The notes: generated by a model from the sequence alone, not told the origin. A DNA stretch of 12,008 nucleotides from Thermoanaerobaculia bacterium (GCA_023151335.1 JAKLJF010000015.1:7510-19517), one strand, 5' to 3'. Counted from the stretch's first letter, positions 1 to 5,639 are shown. Made by a program: numbers and translations.

Positions 1-265
1 TCTCGTGGATAAGTCCACCGAGAAGATCGTCAAGACAGTACGTGCGAGTGGGGCCGTTGTTACGGGGCCGATTCCGCTGCCGACGGAGAAGGAAATATTC
101 ACGGTGCTGCGCTCGCCGCACGTGAATAAGAAATCCCGGGAGCAGTTTCAGTTGCGCACCCACAAGCGCTTGATTGAAATTTACACGCCAACACAAAAAA
201 CAGTGGACGCTTTGTCCAAACTGGAGCTCCCGAGCGGCGTAGACATTCAGGTCAAGCTCACCTAA
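1..265 (+). CDS. rpsJ: 30S ribosomal protein S10, 3' part (5' end outside window)
   Basis: S10 is a small-subunit head protein that also acts in NusB-S10 transcription antitermination. The open frame runs in from the left edge (codons from base 2) to TAA at 263-265, giving about 87 residues of a protein usually near 101 long, so some 14 N-terminal residues lie upstream. Recognisable stretches are 'GPIPLPTEKEIFTVLRSPHV' and 'SREQFQLRTHKR', the conserved S10 core, and the ending 'LELPSGVDIQVKLT'. The GTG at base 5 is an internal Val codon, not a start. It is the first gene seen of the S10 cluster; the next gene, rplC, follows after an unusually long 189 bp spacer. Confidence 0.97.
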   Translation, partial: LVDKSTEKIVKTVRASGAVVTGPIPLPTEKEIFTVLRSPHVNKKSREQFQLRTHKRLIEIYTPTQKTVDALSKLELPSGVDIQVKLT

Positions 266-454
266 TTCGCACTATTCGGATTCAAGGCGGTTCTTTCCGG
301 CTTGCGTCAAAGTGCCCCGGCTAAAACCGGGATAACTGATGCGGTCGAAAGCGGTTCCGGTTCCACGGAAGGTCGCTTTTTCGCTTTTGTACGCGGCCAC
401 TGAATTCAGAAAAAGACTAAAGCACAATCGTTCAACTATAAAAATCTGACACCT
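266..454 (+). promoter_or_regulatory. rpsJ-rplC spacer with possible hairpins
   Basis: This 189 bp spacer is the longest intact intergenic gap here and holds no gene. Two weak inverted repeats can be read: a 5 bp stem CCCGG/CCGGG (316-320 with 327-331), and an imperfect stem pairing AAAGCG (348-353) with CGCTTT (374-379) plus TTCC/GGAA inside it, running into a T-rich stretch (376-388). The second resembles a weak terminator or attenuator. No TAnnTTTG promoter box and no tandem repeats like those of the later spacers were found. A regulatory role is inference only. Confidence 0.3.
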
Positions 455-1075
455 GTGAACGGTCTGATTGGCAAAAAAATCGGGATGACCAGCATCTTCG
501 ACAACAACGGTAAAAACGTTGCCTGCACGATTATCGAAGCTGGCCCCTGCGTCGTCACACAAGTGCTGAACGACGATACGGACGGCTACACCGCCCTTCA
601 ATTGGCTTACGGCGAACGCAAAGCCTCCAAAACTCCGGCTGCACTGGCCGGCCACTTTGAAAAAGCCGGCACGGCGCCCAAACACAAAGTGCTCGAATTC
701 CGCGATATGAACCTCGACAAATCGCTCGGCGATCTGGTAACCGTCAGCGACGTATTCCAGGAGGGCGACAAAGTCAGCGTCGTGGGCACCTCCAAAGGTA
801 AAGGCTTCCAGGGTGTGGTTCGCCGTCACGGTTTCGGCGGTGTGATGGAACAAACCCACGGTCAGCACAACCGCCTGCGCGCTCCCGGCTCTTTGGGTAA
901 CTCCTCTTTCGCAGCCAAAGTAATGAAAGGCATGCGTATGGCCGGCCAAATGGGCAATAAACAAATAAAAGTGCGCCGCCTGCAAGTGCTCAAAATATTT
1001 CCGGATCAAAACCTCCTGCTTATCAAAGGTGCCGTTCCGGGTCACAAAGGCGCTTATGTCGTAATTGAAAAATAA
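455..1075 (+). CDS. rplC: 50S ribosomal protein L3
   Basis: L3 is an early-assembling 23S rRNA-binding protein whose central extension reaches towards the peptidyl-transferase centre. The 206-residue product has the usual bacterial length. It begins with the family signature 'NGLIGKKIGMTSIF' and contains the conserved loop 'QTHGQHNRLRAPGSLGNSSF' (about residues 132-151) followed by 'KGMRMAGQMGNK'. The start is GTG at 455: the signature begins right after it and no ATG lies upstream in frame. There is no Shine-Dalgarno sequence. The next gene, rplD, starts 8 nt after the stop, so the two are probably translated from one mRNA. Confidence 0.97.
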   Translation: MNGLIGKKIGMTSIFDNNGKNVACTIIEAGPCVVTQVLNDDTDGYTALQLAYGERKASKTPAALAGHFEKAGTAPKHKVLEFRDMNLDKSLGDLVTVSDVFQEGDKVSVVGTSKGKGFQGVVRRHGFGGVMEQTHGQHNRLRAPGSLGNSSFAAKVMKGMRMAGQMGNKQIKVRRLQVLKIFPDQNLLLIKGAVPGHKGAYVVIEK

Positions 1076-1083
1076 GGCGAAAC

Positions 1084-1713
1084 ATGAAACTCGAAGTATA
1101 TAATATCAATGGCGAAGCCACGGGCCGCTCGGTAGAATTGCCCGAGGATGTGTTCGGGATCGAACCGCATGAACACAGCGTTTGGCTCGACGTAAAACGC
1201 TACCTCGCCGCACAGCGCCAGGGTACGCATAAATCCAAGGAGCGCAGCGAAATGAGCGGCTCCACCCGCAAACTGCACCGCCAGAAAGGCACCGGCGGCT
1301 CGCGGAAAGGCGACATCAACAACCCGCTTTATCGCGGCGGCGGCCGCGTATTCGGCCCGCGCCCGCGCAACTACGACATCCAGGTAAACGCCAAGGTGCG
1401 CCGCCTGGCCCGCCGCAGCGCCTTGTCGGCCAAAGCCAAAGCCGGTAATATCATCGTCGTGGAAGACTTTTCTTTCGAGCAACCGCAAACCAAAGCGTTC
1501 AGCAATATCCTGCGCGCCTTAAAGGTGGCCGATAAAAAACCGCTGACCGTCACCGGCGCCTACGATAAAACGCTCTATCTCTCCTGCCGCAACCTGCCGC
1601 AGGCCGATATCGCCCCCGCAACCGACCTCAACACCTATCAAATTATGCGCGCCGGCACGCTCATTCTGGCAGAAAGCGCCATTGAGAAAATTAAAGAAGT
1701 CAACGAGTTTTGA
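1084..1713 (+). CDS. rplD: 50S ribosomal protein L4
   Basis: L4 (209 residues) binds 23S rRNA domain I and lines the peptide exit tunnel with a long loop. The loop is visible at about residues 43-95, including 'QGTHKSKERSEMSGSTRKLH' and 'RQKGTGGSRKGDINNPLYRG', rich in basic residues and Gly as in other L4 proteins. The globular part ends with 'AGTLILAESAIEKIKEVNEF'. ATG at 1084 follows the L3 stop by 8 nt. In enterobacteria L4 represses its own operon by acting on the S10 leader; the leader needed to judge this lies outside the window. The stop codon lies inside the left edge of an inverted repeat spacer. Confidence 0.97.
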   Translation: MKLEVYNINGEATGRSVELPEDVFGIEPHEHSVWLDVKRYLAAQRQGTHKSKERSEMSGSTRKLHRQKGTGGSRKGDINNPLYRGGGRVFGPRPRNYDIQVNAKVRRLARRSALSAKAKAGNIIVVEDFSFEQPQTKAFSNILRALKVADKKPLTVTGAYDKTLYLSCRNLPQADIAPATDLNTYQIMRAGTLILAESAIEKIKEVNEF

Positions 1714-1718
1714 GTATT

Positions 1719-1779
1719 AAGTTTTGAACTTTGAGTTACTCCACCCACCGGGAACGAAACAACTCAAAACTCAAAACTT
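1719..1779 (+). repeat. Inverted short-repeat spacer before rplW
   Basis: A left arm at 1719-1737 (AAGTTTTGAACTTTGAGTT) pairs with a right arm at 1761-1779 (AACTCAAAACTCAAAACTT): 17 of 19 positions are complementary. The loop is 23 nt. The right arm is a tandem of the unit AACTCAA(A) and ends 13 nt before the rplW ATG. The transcript could form a hairpin ahead of rplW. Both the structure and its location match eight other spacers in this window. Confidence 0.85.
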
Positions 1780-1792
1780 CAAAAAATAAGTC

Positions 1793-2089
1793 ATGGCTAA
1801 GCAAATACTGATCAAGCCGGTCATTACCGAAAAAGCGACCCGCCTCGCCGACAAACGCGATACCTACGTGTTTGTGGTGAATAAAGACGCGAATAAAATC
1901 GAAATCAAAAACGCCATCGAAAAGCTGTACAACGTCAGCGTCGACAGCGTGAACACGGCGGTCATGCCCGGCAAGCCCAAAACCCGCAACACCAAATCGA
2001 CGATTGTACGCGGCGTGAAAGCCTCCTACAAAAAGGCTTTCGTCACCCTCGTAAAGGGCGAACGCATCGACATCTTCGGCGAAGAATAA
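1793..2089 (+). CDS. rplW: 50S ribosomal protein L23
   Basis: L23 (98 residues) sits at the exit of the ribosomal peptide tunnel and is a docking site for trigger factor, SRP and the translocon. The product opens with 'ILIKPVITEKATRLADKRDT', the conserved L23 start ('P-x-x-TEK'), continues with 'YVFVVNKDANKIEIKNAIEK' and has the tunnel-loop region 'VMPGKPKTRNTKSTIVRGVK'. The length is normal for the family. ATG at 1793 is preceded only by an A-rich stretch and the repeat hairpin, not by a Shine-Dalgarno. It is placed between rplD and rplB as in almost all bacteria. Confidence 0.97.
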   Translation: MAKQILIKPVITEKATRLADKRDTYVFVVNKDANKIEIKNAIEKLYNVSVDSVNTAVMPGKPKTRNTKSTIVRGVKASYKKAFVTLVKGERIDIFGEE

Positions 2090-2115
2090 AACTGAATTGT
2101 GGTACGAGTTGGAGT

Positions 2116-2145
2116 CTCATAACTCATAACTCATAACTCATAACT
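2116..2145 (+). repeat. One-armed heptamer tandem before rplB
   Basis: Four perfect copies of the 7-mer CTCATAA plus a partial CT occupy 2116-2145, ending 5 nt before the rplB ATG. No convincing inverted arm is present on the rplW side; only a short GAGTT (2106-2110) and GAGT (2112-2115) could pair. The array contains no G. The same unit occurs in the spacers before rpsS and rplF. Confidence 0.9.
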
Positions 2146-2150
2146 AAAAA

Positions 2151-2990
2151 ATGGCAGTTAAAAAATTCAATCCGATCACCCCTGGCTCCCGCTACCACGT
2201 GGCGGTAACCAAATCGGAACTGACAAAAGGCGCGAAGCCGGAAAAAGCCCTGCTCGTTACCATCGGCAGCACCGGCGGCCGGAACACCGACGGCCACCGC
2301 ACCATGCGCTATCGCGGCGGCGGGCACAAACGCCGGTATCGTATCATCGATTTCAAACGCGAGAAAGACGGCGTAACGGCTACCGTGCAGTCCATTCAGT
2401 ACGACCCGTACCGCAGCGCTTATATTGCCCTGGTTGAATACACCGACGGTGAGCGGCGCTATATCCTGGCCCCGAAAGGCCTGGAAGTGGGCCACCAGAT
2501 CGTGTCGGGCCGCGGCGCAGCACCCGAAAACGGCAACTGCCTCTACCTGGCCGAAGTGCCGCTGGGCGCCTTTGTTCACAACATCGAAATGCGCCCGGGT
2601 GGCGGTGGCGTACTGGTGCGCAGCGCCGGTTTGGCCGCGATAATGATGGGCCGCGAAGATAAATATGCCGTGTTGCGTATGCCCTCCGGCGAAGTGCGCC
2701 GGGTGCTGCTGACCTGCAAAGCCACCATGGGCGTCGTCGGCAACTCCGACCACAACCTCGAGGTCATGGGTAAAGCCGGACGTAACCGCTGGAAAGGCCG
2801 CCGTCCGCGCAACCGCCCCGTAGCCATGAACCCCGTCGATCACCCGATGGGTGGCGGCGAAGGTCGCGCTTCGGGCGGACACCCCCGCAGCCGCAAAGGC
2901 CTCAAGGCTAAAGGTATGAAAACCCGCAGCCGTACCAAACCATCCAATGCATTGATTATCAGCCGCAAGAAAGGCGGAAACGCAAAATAA
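2151..2990 (+). CDS. rplB: 50S ribosomal protein L2
   Basis: L2 is a primary 23S rRNA-binding protein needed for subunit association and for building the peptidyl-transferase centre. The 279-residue product has the usual length. The N-terminal OB-fold part includes 'GRNTDGHRTMRYRGGGHKRR'; the SH3-like part has 'GAFVHNIEMRPGGGG' and 'LRMPSGEVRR'; the C-terminal part has 'RNRPVAMNPVDHPMGGGEGR', which holds the conserved His of the 'DHPxGGGEG' motif close to the active centre. ATG at 2151 lies 5 nt after the heptamer array. Nothing looks truncated or fused. Confidence 0.98.
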   Translation: MAVKKFNPITPGSRYHVAVTKSELTKGAKPEKALLVTIGSTGGRNTDGHRTMRYRGGGHKRRYRIIDFKREKDGVTATVQSIQYDPYRSAYIALVEYTDGERRYILAPKGLEVGHQIVSGRGAAPENGNCLYLAEVPLGAFVHNIEMRPGGGGVLVRSAGLAAIMMGREDKYAVLRMPSGEVRRVLLTCKATMGVVGNSDHNLEVMGKAGRNRWKGRRPRNRPVAMNPVDHPMGGGEGRASGGHPRSRKGLKAKGMKTRSRTKPSNALIISRKKGGNAK

Positions 2991-2996
2991 TTAAGG

Positions 2997-3079
2997 TATG
3001 AGTTATGAGTTATGAGTTTTTTTGACTTCACTCAAACGCTCGCTCGGACTCATAACTCATAACTCACAACTCATAACTA
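2997..3079 (+). repeat. Inverted heptamer-repeat spacer before rpsS
   Basis: The left arm (2997-3018) is three copies of ATGAGTT; the right arm begins near 3047 and runs to 3079 with CTCATAA units (one variant, CTCACAA). The left arm pairs with 3047-3068 at about 20 of 22 positions, across a loop of about 28 nt that starts with a T run. The right arm ends 6 nt before the rpsS ATG. Hairpin formation in the mRNA is inferred. Confidence 0.88.
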
Positions 3080-3085
3080 ACAAAC

Positions 3086-3352
3086 ATGCCTCGTTCGCTT
3101 AAAAAAGGCCCTTACGTTCACCACAAACTGATGGAGAAAGTGGCCAAAGCCAAACAAAGCAACAAACGCCAGGTGATCAAAACATGGAGCCGGGCTTCGA
3201 TGATCATTCCCGACATGGTCGGTGAAACCATCGCGGTGCATAATGGCAAAACCTTTATCCCGATCCTGGTAACTGAAAATATGGTAGGCCATAAGCTGGG
3301 AGAATTCGCCCCTACGCGCATCTTCCGCGGCCATGCCGGAAACAGAAAATAA
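3086..3352 (+). CDS. rpsS: 30S ribosomal protein S19
   Basis: S19 (88 residues) is a head protein of the small subunit that contacts S13 and the large subunit bridge. It shows the family start 'MPRSLKKGPYVHHKLMEKV', the central 'IKTWSRASMIIPDMVGETIA' and 'HNGKTFIPILVTENMVGHKL', and the end 'GEFAPTRIFRGHAGNRK'. The length is slightly short of the 92 common elsewhere but ordinary for this family. ATG at 3086 is clear from the signature. It lies between two spacers that both carry inverted tandem repeats. Confidence 0.97.
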   Translation: MPRSLKKGPYVHHKLMEKVAKAKQSNKRQVIKTWSRASMIIPDMVGETIAVHNGKTFIPILVTENMVGHKLGEFAPTRIFRGHAGNRK

Positions 3353-3375
3353 CTTTTAATGAGATCAATCAGAGC

Positions 3376-3454
3376 AATGAGGTCAATGTGGTCAATGTTC
3401 GCCACAATCTCAAAAATTGACCACATTGACCACATTGACCACATTGACCACATT
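3376..3454 (+). repeat. Inverted 9-mer repeat spacer before rplV
   Basis: Four perfect copies of the 9-mer ATTGACCAC occupy 3416-3451, followed by a partial ATT. The left arm at 3376-3399 (two units of the complement, GTCAATGTG-like) pairs with the right array at about 22 of 23 positions. The loop is about 17 nt. The array ends about 7 nt before the rplV ATG. Because the unit is three codons long, it reads as Thr-Thr-Leu repeats in the rplV frame, but this is probably untranslated leader. Confidence 0.88.
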
Positions 3455-3461
3455 CAAAAAT

Positions 3462-3827
3462 ATGGAAGCAGTAGCAAAATTGCGCAATTGCCCAATGTCG
3501 CCCCGCAAAATGCGGTTGGTGGTAGATAATATTCGCGGTAAACGTGTGGTGGACGCCCTGGGTATCCTGCGGTACACCAACAAGGAAGCCGCCGTCTGGC
3601 TGGAAAAACTCCTTCTCTCCGCCGTGAACAACTGGGAGCAGAAATCCGAACAGGATGGCGCCGCCGACGACTACGATCTGTACATCAAACGCGCTCATGT
3701 CGATCCGGGTAGCATCATTTACCGGTTCCTCCCGGCGCCCCAGGGCCGCGCATACCGCGTCCGCAAACGCCGCAATCACGTTACGCTGATCGTGGAAAAC
3801 CGCGTAAAACTCGAAGACGAAGAATAA
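3462..3827 (+). CDS. rplV: 50S ribosomal protein L22
   Basis: L22 binds all domains of 23S rRNA and its beta-hairpin lines the exit tunnel, where some macrolide-resistance mutations map. The 121-residue product begins 'MEAVAKLRNCPMSPRKMRLV', with the conserved 'SPRKxRLV' motif; the tunnel hairpin is at about 82-105 ('PGSIIYRFLPAPQGRAYRVR'), then 'KRRNHVTLIVEN'. A longer frame opens at a TTG at 3417, but its extra 15 residues come entirely from the 9-mer repeat, so ATG 3462 is chosen. The next gene follows after a 47 nt repeat spacer. Confidence 0.96.
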   Translation: MEAVAKLRNCPMSPRKMRLVVDNIRGKRVVDALGILRYTNKEAAVWLEKLLLSAVNNWEQKSEQDGAADDYDLYIKRAHVDPGSIIYRFLPAPQGRAYRVRKRRNHVTLIVENRVKLEDEE

Positions 3828-3837
3828 ACGCCCTTTA

Positions 3838-3869
3838 ATCACTCAATCACTCCATCACTCAGTCACTCA
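3838..3869 (+). repeat. One-armed octamer tandem before rpsC
   Basis: Four copies of the 8-mer ATCACTCA (with single-base variants ATCACTCC and GTCACTCA) fill 3838-3869 and end 5 nt before the rpsC ATG. No inverted arm is present upstream. The unit is nearly G-free and matches the one before rpsH. Confidence 0.88.
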
Positions 3870-3874
3870 ATAAC

Positions 3875-4822
3875 ATGGGTCAAAAAGCAAATCCGATTGG
3901 TAATCGCCTTGGCATCATTCGCGGTTGGGATTCCAACTGGTACGCCGATAAAGATTACGGCCTCAAAGTGGTAGAAGACGAAAAGATCCGCAACTACCTC
4001 CGCGCCCGTCGTCCGAAAACGGCCACCGCCGATCCGCGCGAACGCAACAAACCGATGCAAAACGGCATCAGCCGCATTGTGATCGAGCGGACGCTCAAGC
4101 GCGTTACCGTCACTATCCAAACCAGCCGCCCTGGTATCATCATCGGTAAAGGCGGCAAGGAAGTTGACCTCATCAAAGAAGAATTGAAACTGCTTACCGG
4201 TAAAGACGTGCAGATCAACATCTACGAGATCCGCAAACCGGAAGTTGACGCCAATATCGTCGGCGAACAGATCGCCAAACAAATCGAAGCCCGTATCAAC
4301 TACCGCCGCGCTATCAAAGGCGCTATCCAGGGTACTATGCGGGCCGGCGCCGAGGGTATCAAGATCCGTATCAGCGGTCGTCTTGGCGGCGCGGAAATCG
4401 CCCGCACGGAAGAATTCAAGGAAGGCCGCACGCCGCTCCATACCTTCCGGGCCGACATCGACTTTGCCTTGGTGGAAGCACTCACCGTCTACGGAAAAAT
4501 CGGCATCAAAGTCTGGATTTTCAAAGGCGAAGTGCTTCAGAAACGCGAACTGACGCCGTTTGCCGGCATGGAAGGCGGCGAACGCCGGGGCGGCGAACAA
4601 CGCGGCGGCGAACGCGGTGAGCGTGGCGAACGCGGCGAACGTCGCGGCGAACGCCGGGGTGATCGCGGTGGCGACCGGGGTGGCGAACGCGGCGAACGCC
4701 GCGGTGGCGGCGGCGGTGGTGATCGTCGCGGCGGCGGCGGTGGTGGCGGCAATCGCGGTGGCGGTGATCGTCGCGGCGGCGGCGGTGGCAATCGTGGTGG
4801 CGGTGGCGGCGGACGCCGGTAA
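3875..4822 (+). CDS. rpsC: 30S ribosomal protein S3 with long Gly/Arg-rich C-terminal tail
   Basis: S3 forms part of the mRNA entry channel and helicase site of the small subunit. The start 'MGQKANPIGNRLGIIRGWDS' and the type-2 KH domain with its GxxG loop ('IIIGKGGKEVD', residues 88-98) are clear, as are 'ISGRLGGAEIARTEEFKEGR' (166-185) and 'HTFRADIDFALVEA'. The core ends near residue 230 ('KRELTPFAG'). Residues 234-315 form a tail of almost only Gly, Arg, Glu, Asp, Asn and Gln, giving 315 residues against about 210-250 in most bacteria. Compared with remembered homologues there is also an insertion of about 15 residues at 45-60 ('RRPKTATADPRERNKPMQ'). The tail is in frame with sense codons throughout and looks real rather than a frameshift. 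Confidence 0.96.
   Translation: MGQKANPIGNRLGIIRGWDSNWYADKDYGLKVVEDEKIRNYLRARRPKTATADPRERNKPMQNGISRIVIERTLKRVTVTIQTSRPGIIIGKGGKEVDLIKEELKLLTGKDVQINIYEIRKPEVDANIVGEQIAKQIEARINYRRAIKGAIQGTMRAGAEGIKIRISGRLGGAEIARTEEFKEGRTPLHTFRADIDFALVEALTVYGKIGIKVWIFKGEVLQKRELTPFAGMEGGERRGGEQRGGERGERGERGERRGERRGDRGGDRGGERGERRGGGGGGDRRGGGGGGGNRGGGDRRGGGGGNRGGGGGGRR
4574..4819 (+). repeat. GC-rich low-complexity coding repeat (S3 tail)
   Basis: The 3' end of rpsC is built from irregular repeats of GGCGAACGC-type units (Gly-Glu-Arg) that give way after about 4706 to GGCGGCGGTGGT-type units (poly-Gly with Arg, Asp and Asn). The protein reads ERGERGERGERRGERR, then Gly runs broken by DRR or NR. Such sequence is prone to replication slippage and to assembly or coverage problems. 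The complementary strand is open for about 107 codons as a proline/arginine-rich shadow, which I do not consider a gene. Confidence 0.85.
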
Positions 4823-4856
4823 TCGCCGGCCAAGGGGGGCATCCTGGTTTTTATCA

Positions 4857-4888
4857 TTTTGAAAATCAGACGATTCGCCGTAACTTTG
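4857..4888 (+). promoter_or_regulatory. Bacteroidota-type promoter upstream of rplP
   Basis: TTTTG at 4857-4861 is followed, after 19 bp, by TAACTTTG at 4881-4888. This fits the Bacteroidota housekeeping consensus (TTTG or TTG near -33, TAnnTTTG near -7). A transcript would start around 4892-4896, some 70 nt before the rplP ATG. It is the only spacer in the window where I found a full TAnnTTTG box, suggesting a second entry point for transcription of the rplP-to-secY half. Confidence 0.6.
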
Positions 4889-4909
4889 CAGCCGTTTTCG
4901 GAAAAAAGA

Positions 4910-5049
4910 GCGATTTTGCATTATAAAACATTGATTGACAGTATTTTAAATTACTCATACAATGCTTCAGCCTAAACGTCAGAAATACAGGAAGCAACAC
5001 AAAGGCCGCAACGAAGGTCTGGCATATAAAGGTAGTACCATCTCTTTCG
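4910..5049 (+). repeat. 140 bp perfect inverted repeat, left copy
   Basis: Bases 4910-5049 are exactly the reverse complement of 5370-5509 (paired positions sum to 10419). I checked the arm base by base: it is identical throughout and stops at 4909/5510 and 5050/5369. This copy covers 52 bp of rplP leader plus its first 29 codons. It is the native copy, because it continues into a normal L16 sequence. The two arms enclose 320 bp of rplP coding sequence. Confidence 0.97.
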
Positions 5050-5447
5050 GCACATTCGCCCTGAAAGCCATGGAATTCTCCCGGATTACCAGCCGGCAAA
5101 TCGAATCGGCCCGTGTGGCCCTTACCCGTAATATGAAAAGGGAAGGAAAGGTGTGGATCCGTATTTTTCCGGACAAACCGCTCACCTCGAAACCGGCCGA
5201 AGTGCGCATGGGTAAGGGTAAAGGCGCCGTCGACCACTACGTTTGCGAAGTGCAACCCGGTCGCGTGCTGTTCGAAGTGGAAGGCGTTAGCAAGGAACTA
5301 GCTTACGAATCACTGCGTTTGGCCGCACAAAAATTACCCATCGTGTGCAAAGCGGTCACACGGTACGATCGAAAGAGATGGTACTACCTTTATATGCCAG
5401 ACCTTCGTTGCGGCCTTTGTGTTGCTTCCTGTATTTCTGACGTTTAG
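4962..5447 (+). CDS. rplP: 50S ribosomal protein L16 with a foreign 25-residue C-terminus
   Basis: L16 organises the A-site region of the large subunit. Residues 1-136 are a normal L16: 'MLQPKRQKYRKQHKGRNEGL', 'SRQIESARVALTRNMKREGK', 'VWIRIFPDKPLTSKPAEVRM' followed by 'GKGKG', and 'AAQKLPIVCKAVTRYD'. Family members usually stop within a few residues of this point (about 136-142 in total). Here, from codon 137 (5370), the frame enters the inverted copy of the gene's own 5' end and reads 25 unrelated residues ('RKRWYYLYMPDLRCGLCVAS' then 'CISDV') to TAG at 5445-5447. The native stop is therefore missing. ATG at 4962 is the family start; no Shine-Dalgarno is visible. Either the locus is rearranged or the assembly is wrong here. 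Confidence 0.9.
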   Translation: MLQPKRQKYRKQHKGRNEGLAYKGSTISFGTFALKAMEFSRITSRQIESARVALTRNMKREGKVWIRIFPDKPLTSKPAEVRMGKGKGAVDHYVCEVQPGRVLFEVEGVSKELAYESLRLAAQKLPIVCKAVTRYDRKRWYYLYMPDLRCGLCVASCISDV

Positions 5448-5509
5448 GCTGAAGCATTGTATGAGTAATTTAAAATACTGTCAATCAATGTTTTATAATG
5501 CAAAATCGC
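5370..5509 (-). repeat. 140 bp perfect inverted repeat, right copy
   Basis: This is a reverse-complement duplicate of 4910-5049, inserted at the rplP/rpmC junction. Read on the minus strand it carries the rplP ATG (5457-5455) and 29 L16 codons, then four other codons and a TGA, so it encodes no useful product. The TAACTTTG box at 4881-4888 is not duplicated. The copy replaces the end of rplP and most of rpmC. No transposase or target-site duplication accompanies it. Confidence 0.97.
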
Positions 5510-5612
5510 CCGTTTCCACACCGAGGTCCGCCAACGGGAACTGGCCGAAATGACGCCCGACCAGCTCGCCATGCGTACCAAACTCCTGGCCCGCCGGCGC
5601 CGTCAACGCTAA
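5510..5612 (+). pseudogene. rpmC: 50S ribosomal protein L29, 3' remnant
   Basis: Between rplP and rpsQ, where rpmC always sits in this cluster, an open frame without a start runs into TAA at 5610-5612. From 5511 it reads 'RFHTEVRQRELAEMTPDQLA' and 'MRTKLLARRRRQR', 33 residues resembling the last helix of L29 ('IAR-x-x-TE-x-R-RE') plus an Arg-rich extension. The first roughly 40-45 residues, including the start codon, are absent: the sequence upstream is the inverted rplP copy, with a stop (TAA 5496-5498) in this frame. I identify it from position and the short motif, so the assignment is good but not certain. Whether the organism really lacks L29 depends on whether the inverted repeat is genuine. 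Confidence 0.75.
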
Positions 5613-5639
5613 ATCCGAACATTATTATATCAAATTATA

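Noticed and set aside
2116..2145. Tandem repeats as a CRISPR array
   Set aside because: Units of 7-9 bp are directly adjacent without spacers, and no cas genes are nearby.
3417..3461. Upstream TTG start for rplV
   Set aside because: The added residues are only the translated 9-bp repeat (Thr-Thr-Leu); the L22 family start matches ATG 3462.
4537..4857. Minus-strand frame of 106 codons rich in Pro and Arg
   Set aside because: It is the complement of the Gly/Arg repeat at the end of rpsC; low-complexity GC-rich sequence keeps the opposite strand open. It has no recognisable domain and lies fully antisense to a ribosomal gene.
4910..5509. Insertion sequence or invertible switch element
   Set aside because: The 140 bp arms enclose only 320 bp of rplP coding sequence, with no transposase or recombinase and no target duplication. 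Inversion between the arms is conceivable but nothing in the sequence supports it as a regulated switch.
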